Positions 9,996 through 17,420 of a stretch of DNA of 64,000 bases are shown in pieces; within the stretch, counting starts at the first letter, position 1, and each line of letters starts with the position of its first letter. Under the pieces are notes generated by a model that searched no databases, was not told where the DNA came from, and saw nothing but the letters and a program-made list of their open reading frames with translations. Both the position numbers and the translations under genes were made by a program. Source of the stretch: Parapedobacter indicus. GTDB taxonomy: Bacteria; Bacteroidota; Bacteroidia; Sphingobacteriales; Sphingobacteriaceae. The stretch lies in NCBI RefSeq assembly GCF_900113765.1, contig NZ_FOQO01000003.1:62001-126000 (forward strand). Reading direction: 5' to 3'.

Positions 9996-10994
9996 ATGAG
10001 ATTTAACCGAAGAAAATTCATAAAAAACACGCTGGTCACCGGAATCGGCGCTGGTCTGTTGAGCCCCACAACGATTTTAGGCGCTAATGAGCAGCGCGCA
10101 AACGCCGGGAAACGGATTGGAATGATTGGCCTTGATACGGGCCATAGTACGGCATTTGTTAATTCACTGAACACGGATACCAGCGGGCGGTATGATAATT
10201 ATCGGGTTGTGGCTGCCTATCCCAAAGGCACGGACAATATAGTGGAATGGAAAAACCGCATTCCCGCATTTACCGAGGAAGTGAGAAGTCATGGCGTGGA
10301 AATCGTAAACTCCATAGCCGATCTGATTGGAATGGTTGATTATATCATATTGACCACGATAGACGGAAACAAACACCGCGAACAAGTATTGCCAGTTTTG
10401 GAGGCCGGATTGCCCGTTTTTGTAGACAAACCCTTTACCGCATCCTTGCGTGACGCCAGAGAAATTGCAGCAGCGGCTAAACAGCGGAGTACGCCCCTAT
10501 TCTCTTCGTCGTCGTTGAGGTTCATGGATGACGCCTATGCGATACGAAATGGAAGTTCAGGTCGTGTGCTTGGCGTAGACGCATATAGCCCGGCACACCT
10601 GGAGGCGCATCATCCGGATCTTTTTTGGTATGGGATACACGGAGTGGAAATCCTGTTCACATTGATGGGTACAGGCTGCAAATCCGTGCAACGGACCTTC
10701 ACGCAAAACACGGAATATGTGGTTGGTGTTTGGAACGACGATAGGATCGGTACTTTTCGTGGAATCCGAGAAGGGGCAGGTGGTTATGGTGGAATGGTTT
10801 TTACTGAAAACGGAATTCAGCATTTGAACAAGGTAGACGGCTATAACGCATTATTGGAAGAAATTATCAGATTCTTCATAACGAAAACCCCACCTGTTGC
10901 CACGGAAGAAACATTGGAAATTATTGCGTTTATGGAAGCTGCCGAAAAAAGTAAACAGCAAGGAGGCAACCCAATTGCGCTTGCCGCCATCTAG
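9996..10994 (+). CDS. Tat-signal Gfo/Idh/MocA family oxidoreductase, short form
   Basis: A 332-residue protein with a twin-arginine signal (NRRKFIKNT at 4-12) and a Gfo/Idh/MocA fold. The glycine-rich loop is divergent (IGLDTGHS near 44-51), and the lysine motif is DKP at 144-146. It is shorter than its upstream neighbour and belongs to a different branch, resembling the protein encoded at 51974 in its loop and its FIDKP/FVDKP motif. It ends the plus-strand unit, 11 bases after the other oxidoreductase. Two such enzymes of different branches in one unit suggest successive redox steps, or an oxidation and a re-reduction, on one sugar. Confidence 0.82.
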   Translation: MRFNRRKFIKNTLVTGIGAGLLSPTTILGANEQRANAGKRIGMIGLDTGHSTAFVNSLNTDTSGRYDNYRVVAAYPKGTDNIVEWKNRIPAFTEEVRSHGVEIVNSIADLIGMVDYIILTTIDGNKHREQVLPVLEAGLPVFVDKPFTASLRDAREIAAAAKQRSTPLFSSSSLRFMDDAYAIRNGSSGRVLGVDAYSPAHLEAHHPDLFWYGIHGVEILFTLMGTGCKSVQRTFTQNTEYVVGVWNDDRIGTFRGIREGAGGYGGMVFTENGIQHLNKVDGYNALLEEIIRFFITKTPPVATEETLEIIAFMEAAEKSKQQGGNPIALAAI

Positions 10995-11006
10995 CGCCTA
11001 GGTTCG

Positions 11007-11037
11007 TTGCAAAGATACGTCTAAATGACTATCTTTA
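11007..11037 (+). promoter_or_regulatory. putative Bacteroidota-type promoter for the AraC gene
   Basis: A -33-like TTG (11007-11009) and a -7-like TATCTTTA (11030-11037, one mismatch to TAnnTTTG) are separated by 20 bases, the normal spacing for the Bacteroidota primary sigma factor. This would give a leader of about 115 bases before the ATG at 11160. Confidence 0.45.
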
Positions 11038-11159
11038 ACAAGTTTACGTTGAGGAGGTGGACTTTTAACGTCCTTTGTTATGAAAAGAAAAGTGCAGATA
11101 CATAAGTAGGAGATGAAGAGAACGCTCAAATCATTAATTAAGTTCAGCAAATTGAAATC

Positions 11160-12053
11160 ATGAAAAATCATGCACGAAGGATTATCAGTTTCAGCCGGGA
11201 TTACTATCCGGAACTAGTAAAACTGGGAAGGTATAATTATAACAAAGCCGAAAAAAGCCTCGAAGAACACATTCATCATAATCGGATTGAGATTTGTTAC
11301 TACGACAAAGGAAGCCAATGGTTTTGCGTTGGCGGCGAGCGGTATCTGGTGAAGGGAGGGGAGGCAATTCTTCATTTTCCTGGCGAAGTACACGGCTCCG
11401 GGGGCTTCCCGGAAGGTAAAGGCCGACTATATTGGCTTATTATTGACCTCTCTGAAGTATCCTCACAGTCAAATCAAGAAAATGGAAACGAGATCGTATA
11501 CCTTTGCAACGAACTTATTCGCCGAAACGAACGCCACTTCACAGGGACGAAAGAGATGAAGCAAATCCTTGAAGAAATTTTTTGTGTATATCGAAAGTCG
11601 GCCCGCAATAAATTGGGGGTAATTAGGATCAGAACGCTTACAAAGCGCTTTTTATTGCTTCTTTTGGATTGCATTCAGAGGAAGCATTCGGTCGTCGATG
11701 AGCGGCTGACACAAGTACTCCAATATATTGATAAACATATATCAACCCCCATTACGATATCGGTTCTTGCCGATTTGTGCTGCCTTTCTGAATCGCGGTT
11801 TAAGAACCTTTTTAGGGAACAAACCGGATTCACACCGGGTGACTATATCCAGCGTAAAAGAATTCAAAGAGCCATTCAATTGCTCAAACAGAATCCTGAT
11901 ATCACTGTTTCAAATGTCGCTTACCAGTTTAATTTCTCCTCACCCCAATACTTGAGTAGTGTCGTAAAAAAATACACAGGATTGCCCCCAAGTATACTAA
12001 AGGACCGAAAAGGGGAATTCGAGCAGATAACCGCTTTAGGATTTGCAAAATGA
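11160..12053 (+). CDS. AraC-family transcriptional regulator with cupin sensor domain
   Basis: A 297-residue regulator. The N-terminal half is a cupin-like sugar-sensing domain (HIHHNRIEICYY segment near 38-49, then a HFPGEVHGSGG turn). The C-terminal 100 residues are the two helix-turn-helix units of AraC proteins, including ISVLADLCCLSESRFKNLFR and the SNVAYQFNFSSPQYLSSVVKK segment. It lies between the plus-strand transport/oxidoreductase unit and the minus-strand isomerase unit and is the obvious candidate to control both. Confidence 0.9.
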   Translation: MKNHARRIISFSRDYYPELVKLGRYNYNKAEKSLEEHIHHNRIEICYYDKGSQWFCVGGERYLVKGGEAILHFPGEVHGSGGFPEGKGRLYWLIIDLSEVSSQSNQENGNEIVYLCNELIRRNERHFTGTKEMKQILEEIFCVYRKSARNKLGVIRIRTLTKRFLLLLLDCIQRKHSVVDERLTQVLQYIDKHISTPITISVLADLCCLSESRFKNLFREQTGFTPGDYIQRKRIQRAIQLLKQNPDITVSNVAYQFNFSSPQYLSSVVKKYTGLPPSILKDRKGEFEQITALGFAK

Positions 12054-12059
12054 CGACGC

Positions 12060-12226
12060 TTATACCCTCAGAATTTTTTCCATCGCCTTTCCTTTGGCCA
12101 ATTCGTCAATTAACTTATCTAAATAACGAGTCTCCTGCATCAATTGATCTTCGATTTCTTCTACACGGAATGTGGATGCACACTCGCAAAAGACATTTTA
12201 TATACTCTTTTTGTGTTATCTCTCAT
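12060..12226 (-). pseudogene. DUF2200 family gene with internal deletion
   Basis: The minus strand starts with an ATG at 12226 encoding about 19 residues that match the N-terminus of DUF2200 proteins ([15 protein letters not shown]). The frame then closes, and in another frame the family's C-terminus appears complete to its stop at 12060 ([19 protein letters not shown], then [16 protein letters not shown]). About 60 middle residues of a protein of roughly 115 are missing at a junction near 12170, with a frame change. I identified the family from memory of its conserved ends. It lies 6 bases beyond the AraC stop, convergent with it. Confidence 0.75.
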
Positions 12227-12253
12227 TTTCGTGTATTTAGATGTTAAATTTAC

Positions 12254-13216
12254 CTAAACGTGAAGTATAGCGGCTGTTTTTTCAAAACTGCGCTTTAATA
12301 GTGTCATTACATCCATTGACTCCCAGTAGGCTTTATTAAAAAGTTCGATGGAAAACGCTCCGCGGAAACCTATTGCAGACAGAATTGGCATAATTTTATC
12401 AAATGGACAACAACCGTCACCGGGAAATACCCGATCAGCATCTTCCAGCGCCTCACGTGGGATGGATGCAGGATAGTCGTTGATATGGAATACCGGCAAA
12501 ACACCACCGTTTAGCAGTCGGAGTGAATCAAAAGAATTGCCGCCTCTATACAGATGGTAAAAGTCCAACAATAGGGAAGCATTTGGATGGGCCGCGCCTA
12601 TCGCGATGGCTGCGGTATCGTCGAGCCGGTGCAACGCTCCTCCGCCCCACAATTCCAAAATGGGCGTAACATTTGCTTGAACACCTTCCTCGAGGATAAC
12701 GCAATAACGTTCACTGTATTCGGGCAATTTTTGCTTTACAATGGCAGGCACTCCCTGAACGGGGGCCGCAATATATGCCCCACCCAAGCGCGCCGTTAAC
12801 TCCATGTCCTGACGCATCTTTTTTACCCCTGCTGTTCGTTGTGCAGGGTCATCGGCTATCCAGGTCGAAAAAGAGATCATGTTTTCCAATACCAGTCCGT
12901 GTTCACGGATCCGCCGACGAAGATCCTCGGCCGTTCCACCCTGTTTAATAAAGGCTTCCACATCACTTACCCATAGTTCTATTCCATCAAAGCCCGCTTC
13001 GGCACAAAGGTCAATCTGCTGTTCGACGGGAAGTTGATAGCCGCGGATAGTGGAGGTGTTGAGACTTACCCGGCACGGACTGGTATGCTGATTCGGAGCA
13101 TGTAAGGTTTGTTTTCCCGTCGCAGAGAGAGACATCGCCCCGGTGAGCCCGCCGGTGGCAAGTGCTATACTTGAATTGCGCAGCATTTCACGGCGTGACA
13201 TTTCGTTTTTCATCAT
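12254..13216 (-). CDS. Tat-signal sugar phosphate isomerase/epimerase-like TIM-barrel protein
   Basis: A 320-residue xylose-isomerase-like TIM barrel (AP endonuclease family 2 fold) with a twin-arginine signal (SRREMLRNS near 7-15). Metal-site features are present: a first Glu after a GFDGIELW strand, a second Glu in PILELWGGG, an Asp/His pair in LLLDFYHLY, a His in FHINDYP and a last Glu in AFSIELF. Relatives isomerise or epimerise sugars; in levoglucosan and C-glycoside catabolism similar barrels cleave 3-keto-glycosides by elimination. It is the second gene of a two-gene minus-strand unit, 10 bases after the Gfo/Idh/MocA gene, a pairing seen in such keto-glycoside pathways. The start is one of two adjacent ATGs. 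Confidence 0.87.
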   Translation of the reverse strand: MMKNEMSRREMLRNSSIALATGGLTGAMSLSATGKQTLHAPNQHTSPCRVSLNTSTIRGYQLPVEQQIDLCAEAGFDGIELWVSDVEAFIKQGGTAEDLRRRIREHGLVLENMISFSTWIADDPAQRTAGVKKMRQDMELTARLGGAYIAAPVQGVPAIVKQKLPEYSERYCVILEEGVQANVTPILELWGGGALHRLDDTAAIAIGAAHPNASLLLDFYHLYRGGNSFDSLRLLNGGVLPVFHINDYPASIPREALEDADRVFPGDGCCPFDKIMPILSAIGFRGAFSIELFNKAYWESMDVMTLLKRSFEKTAAILHV

Positions 13217-13226
13217 GAGTTAGCCA

Positions 13227-14588
13227 TTATCTTATATAAGGATGTTGCCAAGGCTTCCGATAAGGTCTCCGCAGCAATGTGGTTGCTTCCGGGTCTTCAA
13301 TGCACATTTTTTTCTGCGGGTCATAGCGAAGAGGCCTGTTCAACTGCATGGAAAGATTGGCTAATATGCAACTGGCAGTTGATATGTGCCCTTCTTCGAT
13401 ATCGGCAACGGGTAAATGGTCATTTTCAATGGCTGATAGCAGATTCTGCATGTGCCGCCGCGTAGCCGGTGCCGTATGCAGCTCTATTCTTGCCTCGTTT
13501 AAGTCTTCCGGAAATTCTTCTTTTTCATAAATCACATCTTTCGCAATGCGATTGCCTTTACCGGTTGGAATAAACTCATACTTCATGACGCTTCCTTTGA
13601 GGGTACCTTTGTCGCCATAAATAATAAAAGCCCACGGGTATTCAGGATCGGCCGGGTTTCCCCAAGTACGATGCTGCCAGATACAGTTCAGTTCATCGTA
13701 TTCAAAAACAGCGATCTGCGTGTCGGCAATAGTTGATTTGCCGCCTTTTTGAACATAAATCCCACCAGTTGCACTGATCCGCTTCGGCCATTTCAGTTGC
13801 AACAACCACCGTACCGTATCGAACATATGAACGCACATATCACCGGTAATTCCATTGCCATATTCCATAAAGGTCCGCCACCAGCTTCCATGTGGCAATC
13901 CATCATAAGGGCGCAGGGGCGCAGGGCCGGTCCACATTTCATAATCCAGAAAGTCGGGAACAGGCTCCACCGGCGGATTCCCATTTTTCCGCATATGATA
14001 GTAGCAACACATCTCCACGTGCGATATCTTGCCGAGCAAACCTTTCTCGATCACCTGCTCCTTTGCATCAATCAGATGGGGCGTGCTTCTCCTTTGCGTG
14101 CCTATCTGCACTTTCTTGTTGTATTTCCGTGCAGCGCTAAGTATGGCTTCTCCTTCAATTACGTCGACGCTAACGGGCTTTTGTAAATAAAGATGTGCAC
14201 CTGCCGCCATGGCATCAATCGCCTGTCGTGCGTGCCAATGATCCGGTGTTCCGATGAGGATAAGATCAAATTGATGATCAGCCAGCATCTTCCGGTAATC
14301 CCCATATAATTGCGGAACCTTCTTTGAAGCCTGCCGCGCACTGATTAACTTACCGGCTTCTTCCAGGTGATTTTTGTCAACGTCGCACACGGCAACCACG
14401 TCCACATCGCTGACCTGAATGAGCTTGAAAAGATCGCCTTTTCCGTACCACCCTGCTCCAATTAGACCAACCCGCAGGTTGCTGCGTGTATGAGCAGATG
14501 TTAATCCCTTGGCCTGCAGGGCCGATAATGTTAAAACAGCACCGGCGCTTTGGATGAATTTTCTACGATTCGGATTAAAGTTTGTCAT
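13227..14588 (-). CDS. Tat-exported Gfo/Idh/MocA family oxidoreductase
   Basis: A 453-residue oxidoreductase with a twin-arginine signal (NRRKFIQSA at 7-15), a Rossmann motif GAGWYG at 44-49, and QKP at 136-138. Its length and layout match the protein encoded at 8611, so the locus has two long Tat-exported members plus one short one. It is the first gene of the minus-strand unit and is followed 10 bases later by the TIM-barrel protein, consistent with oxidation of a sugar carbon followed by isomerisation or elimination. A GH109-like NAD-dependent glycosidase role is an alternative. Confidence 0.88.
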   Translation of the reverse strand: MTNFNPNRRKFIQSAGAVLTLSALQAKGLTSAHTRSNLRVGLIGAGWYGKGDLFKLIQVSDVDVVAVCDVDKNHLEEAGKLISARQASKKVPQLYGDYRKMLADHQFDLILIGTPDHWHARQAIDAMAAGAHLYLQKPVSVDVIEGEAILSAARKYNKKVQIGTQRRSTPHLIDAKEQVIEKGLLGKISHVEMCCYYHMRKNGNPPVEPVPDFLDYEMWTGPAPLRPYDGLPHGSWWRTFMEYGNGITGDMCVHMFDTVRWLLQLKWPKRISATGGIYVQKGGKSTIADTQIAVFEYDELNCIWQHRTWGNPADPEYPWAFIIYGDKGTLKGSVMKYEFIPTGKGNRIAKDVIYEKEEFPEDLNEARIELHTAPATRRHMQNLLSAIENDHLPVADIEEGHISTASCILANLSMQLNRPLRYDPQKKMCIEDPEATTLLRRPYRKPWQHPYIR

Positions 14589-14936
14589 AATCTATTGGTT
14601 CATTCTTTTCTCAAAGAAAATAAAAATACGAAGATAATATGTAATGGAATAAACCTTGCGTAAACTTAAAAAAACTTTTTGTTTAATTTAAGAACTAATA
14701 TTTTTAGCACTCTCTTTGTAAAAGATAATTAAAAGGGAAAGACAAGAATTTAATATTGCCGGGATTAATAGGGACGTTGCTGAGCTTTGGTATCGCCATA
14801 TTTACCAGAATGACCACAAAATATCTTTCAGCAATAATAGACTCATAATCAGGTCATCTGACATAAGGTTGTCATACGCTCCTGTTAATTTTGCTGAAAC
14901 ATTAAGGGAAAAAATTACCGCAATTAAAACAATCAG
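14589..14936. other. 348-base intergenic region with a startless open frame
   Basis: The first 130 bases are AT-rich and probably hold the promoter of the minus-strand oxidoreductase unit, although no perfect TAnnTTTG box was found. The rest carries an open plus-strand frame, 14722-14946 (74 codons), ending inside the start of the YdeI gene. It has no ATG or GTG; the only TTG is near 14869. Its translation looks protein-like (for example DVAELWYRHIYQNDHK) but matches no family I know. It may be the tail of a deleted gene. Confidence 0.35.
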
Positions 14937-15515
14937 ATGGCACTAACAGATCTCGACTACCTATACGCCACGACCAGACAGGAATGGAGGGAGTGGTTAC
15001 ACGAAAATCACACAAAAAAACAAGGTGTTTGGCTGATTCAATATAAAAAAGGTACAGGCAAGCCTTCCTTAGCCTGGAGCGATGCCGTGGACGAAGCCCT
15101 ATGCTTTGGCTGGATAGATAGCATTAAAAAGAGGCGGGACGAAGAAAGCTCCGTGCAATTTTTCAGCAGACGGAAGCCAACAAGCACCTGGTCAAAAATC
15201 AACAAAGAAAAAGTAGATCGATTAATCGAAAACGGATTGATGACACCAATGGGTCTCGAATGCATTAAAACTGCTAAGGAAAATGGATCCTGGGCGTGCC
15301 TGGATGAGGTGGAAGCATTAAAAATCCCTAAAGATTTAATTGCCGCATTCAAGCATTATAAGGGCGCAAAAAATTATTTTGACAGCCTGAGTAAATCTAC
15401 CCGAAAAGCGATGCTGCAATGGCTTGTCTTCGCCAAGCGTGAGGAAACGCGCGAAAAGCGAATCAATGAAATAGCCGCGTTAGCAAGCCGGAATCTAAAA
15501 CCCAAACAATTTTAA
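14937..15515 (+). CDS. YdeI/OmpD-associated family protein
   Basis: A 192-residue soluble protein of the YdeI/OmpD-associated family. The N-terminus shows the typical WREWLHENHTKKQGVWL and the DALCFGWIDS-like EALCFGWIDSIKK segments; the C-terminal RKAMLQWLVFAKREETREKR stretch is the conserved helical tail of the family. The molecular role is unknown; in E. coli and Salmonella YdeI proteins are linked to resistance to cationic peptides. It is a single gene followed by a strong terminator. A second YdeI-type protein with a DUF1801 part is encoded at 23932. Confidence 0.85.
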   Translation: MALTDLDYLYATTRQEWREWLHENHTKKQGVWLIQYKKGTGKPSLAWSDAVDEALCFGWIDSIKKRRDEESSVQFFSRRKPTSTWSKINKEKVDRLIENGLMTPMGLECIKTAKENGSWACLDEVEALKIPKDLIAAFKHYKGAKNYFDSLSKSTRKAMLQWLVFAKREETREKRINEIAALASRNLKPKQF

Positions 15516-15592
15516 TGTGATGTTATATTTTTCCATGCACAGACAATAAGCAGATAGCACCTACGTTTATGATGTAGGTTTAGGTTGATAAG

Positions 15593-15632
15593 AAAGGTCC
15601 GGCTACCCCAAAACGCCGGGCCTTTCGCTTTT
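15593..15632. terminator. bidirectional rho-independent terminator
   Basis: An 11-base-pair stem with one G:U pair (AAAGGTCCGGC, 15593-15603, with GCCGGGCCTTT, 15615-15625) and an 11-base loop is followed by CGCTTTT on the plus strand and has A/T-rich flanks on the other. It lies between the convergent YdeI and SusD genes and should stop transcription from both sides. Confidence 0.8.
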
Positions 15633-15641
15633 ACTGCCCTC

Positions 15642-17420
15642 CTATTCAAGGGTAGGATTAAATGGACCTCCCCAGTTGTTATTTTGCTCAATCTTGGGAT
15701 TGCGGTCAATGACGCTTTCCTGAATCGGAAAGAAATAATACGTTTCCGGCAGCGAATTCACGCGAACACCCGATAACGGGACCTGTAACAGGCTGTATTT
15801 GAAATCGTCTTCTTGTAGTTCATAAGCCGATGCCTTTGTCCGCGCTTCGTTGATTGACATCTCCGTACCGTCCGCTTTAACAGCAATCGCTTCCACCCCG
15901 TGTTTAGTTGTACCATCCAAACGCTCCAGCATACGCAACCGCCTTAAATCCCAGAACCGGTGCCCCTCAAAACAGAACTCGATGTTCCGCTCCGCTAAAA
16001 TTGCTTCACGCATTTCGGTTCTCGAAGAAGCAGCTATCCCGTAATTGCCATCGGCACCGGGTTCAATGCCCGCCCGTTGCCGGATTTGCTTCAAAATAGC
16101 CATCGCTTCATCCAAGTGGCCCGTTTCGTTGGCTGTCTCTGCATAGTTCAGCATCACTTCGGCAAAACGCATCAATACAAAGTCTACATCGTATTGCTGC
16201 ACTTCTTCCTGTGTAAGCCGTAATAAGCTGTTCTTCACGATAAAAAAGCCGCTGTATCGATCAAGATTTGTGGAATTAACACCTGCACGCGGATTCACTC
16301 CGAAATCATCCAGCTCATGGGCCACACCCAGCGCCGTATATTGCCGACGGCCGGTTTTTCCAGATACTTCATACAGCTTACCATTCCAAACGACCGATTT
16401 ATCAAAACGGGGGTCCCGGTTTTCCCAATAGCTTTGCAGTAATTCATCTTCGGTCTTGTAATAGTCGCCCGACGGGTCATCAAATAATTTCCCGTCTTTC
16501 ATCGGAAACATTTTGACATATTCCCATGTAGGACAGGCATTGGCCGCACCGCGACTTTCTGATCCAGGCCGCACCCCGTGGTCCCACACAGCGACTTTAT
16601 TGGGATAGGCGTTGATCACGGCGAAAACAACTTCCGGGCCACGCTCTACCAATGCGATGTCTTCATAATTTTCGGCCAAGGCATACCCGTTGGTCAGCAA
16701 AGCGTCGTACGCTTGTTTATTGACTTCATAAGCAGTCTGCCAATGGGCATTGCCCCAGGGATTGGAAGGATGGAACTGCGGAGACGCCATGTACAACCAT
16801 ACTTTAGCTTTAAAGGCCAAAGCAAACATTCCGTCTATCTTTCCATAATCAGCAGCGCTCTTCTCGATCTGCTGCGGCAATTTTGCAATGGCCTCGTCCA
16901 GGTCACCGAGGATAAATTCGAAACATTCCGCCGTCGAGTTGCGTGGCACATAAAGGTCATCTTCATATCGATCCTGCGGTACGGTTACATAGGGTACCCC
17001 GCCGTGATACATCACCATCTGGAAGTAAGCATATGCGCGCATAAATAAGGCCTGCCCAGTGATGTTATCCTTGACGGATTGATCCAGCGACCCGGCGTTG
17101 ACATCCCTGATCGCCTGGTTGATCAGCCGGATCCGGTTATAATCCCACGACTTATACTCGTCATTTGAAATGGTAATCCGATTGGGATAGAAGTGAATCC
17201 CGATTAGTTGCTCGCTACGCTGCTCAGCCGTCGTGCTCCAATTGCCGAACATCTCGTAAATATTGGCCATGTACGCATTAGCCAGGTTTGCGTCGTTCCA
17301 AACCTGCTCGGGATCATAACTCGTTAAATCTTCGATATCCAAAACGTCATTGCAGGAGACGAGCAATCCCCCTACACCTATCATCAGTATATAAATTATT
17401 CTTTTCATCATCGTATGCAT
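15642..17420 (-). CDS. SusD/RagB-type nutrient-binding outer-membrane lipoprotein
   Basis: A 592-residue SusD-family lipoprotein. The signal ends in GLLVSC, giving the lipidated cysteine near residue 23 from the first ATG. ATGs at 17420, 17411 and 17408 are possible; the first overlaps the SusC stop as TAATG. Family hallmarks are QALFMRAYAYFQMVMYHGG near residue 120 and the C-terminal LAERNIEFCFEGHRFWDLRR segment. It is translationally coupled to the SusC gene upstream. No enzyme gene accompanies this pair, so its ligand is unknown. Confidence 0.95.
   Translation of the reverse strand: MHTMMKRIIYILMIGVGGLLVSCNDVLDIEDLTSYDPEQVWNDANLANAYMANIYEMFGNWSTTAEQRSEQLIGIHFYPNRITISNDEYKSWDYNRIRLINQAIRDVNAGSLDQSVKDNITGQALFMRAYAYFQMVMYHGGVPYVTVPQDRYEDDLYVPRNSTAECFEFILGDLDEAIAKLPQQIEKSAADYGKIDGMFALAFKAKVWLYMASPQFHPSNPWGNAHWQTAYEVNKQAYDALLTNGYALAENYEDIALVERGPEVVFAVINAYPNKVAVWDHGVRPGSESRGAANACPTWEYVKMFPMKDGKLFDDPSGDYYKTEDELLQSYWENRDPRFDKSVVWNGKLYEVSGKTGRRQYTALGVAHELDDFGVNPRAGVNSTNLDRYSGFFIVKNSLLRLTQEEVQQYDVDFVLMRFAEVMLNYAETANETGHLDEAMAILKQIRQRAGIEPGADGNYGIAASSRTEMREAILAERNIEFCFEGHRFWDLRRLRMLERLDGTTKHGVEAIAVKADGTEMSINEARTKASAYELQEDDFKYSLLQVPLSGVRVNSLPETYYFFPIQESVIDRNPKIEQNNNWGGPFNPTLE

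Noticed and set aside
12050-12247. 65-codon plus-strand frame after the AraC gene
   Set aside because: The opposite strand carries both ends of a DUF2200 gene, which explains the sequence better.
13749-14186. 145-codon plus-strand open frame
   Set aside because: Antisense shadow of the Tat-signal oxidoreductase; no recognisable domain.
16578-17048. 156-codon plus-strand open frame
   Set aside because: Antisense shadow of the SusD gene.
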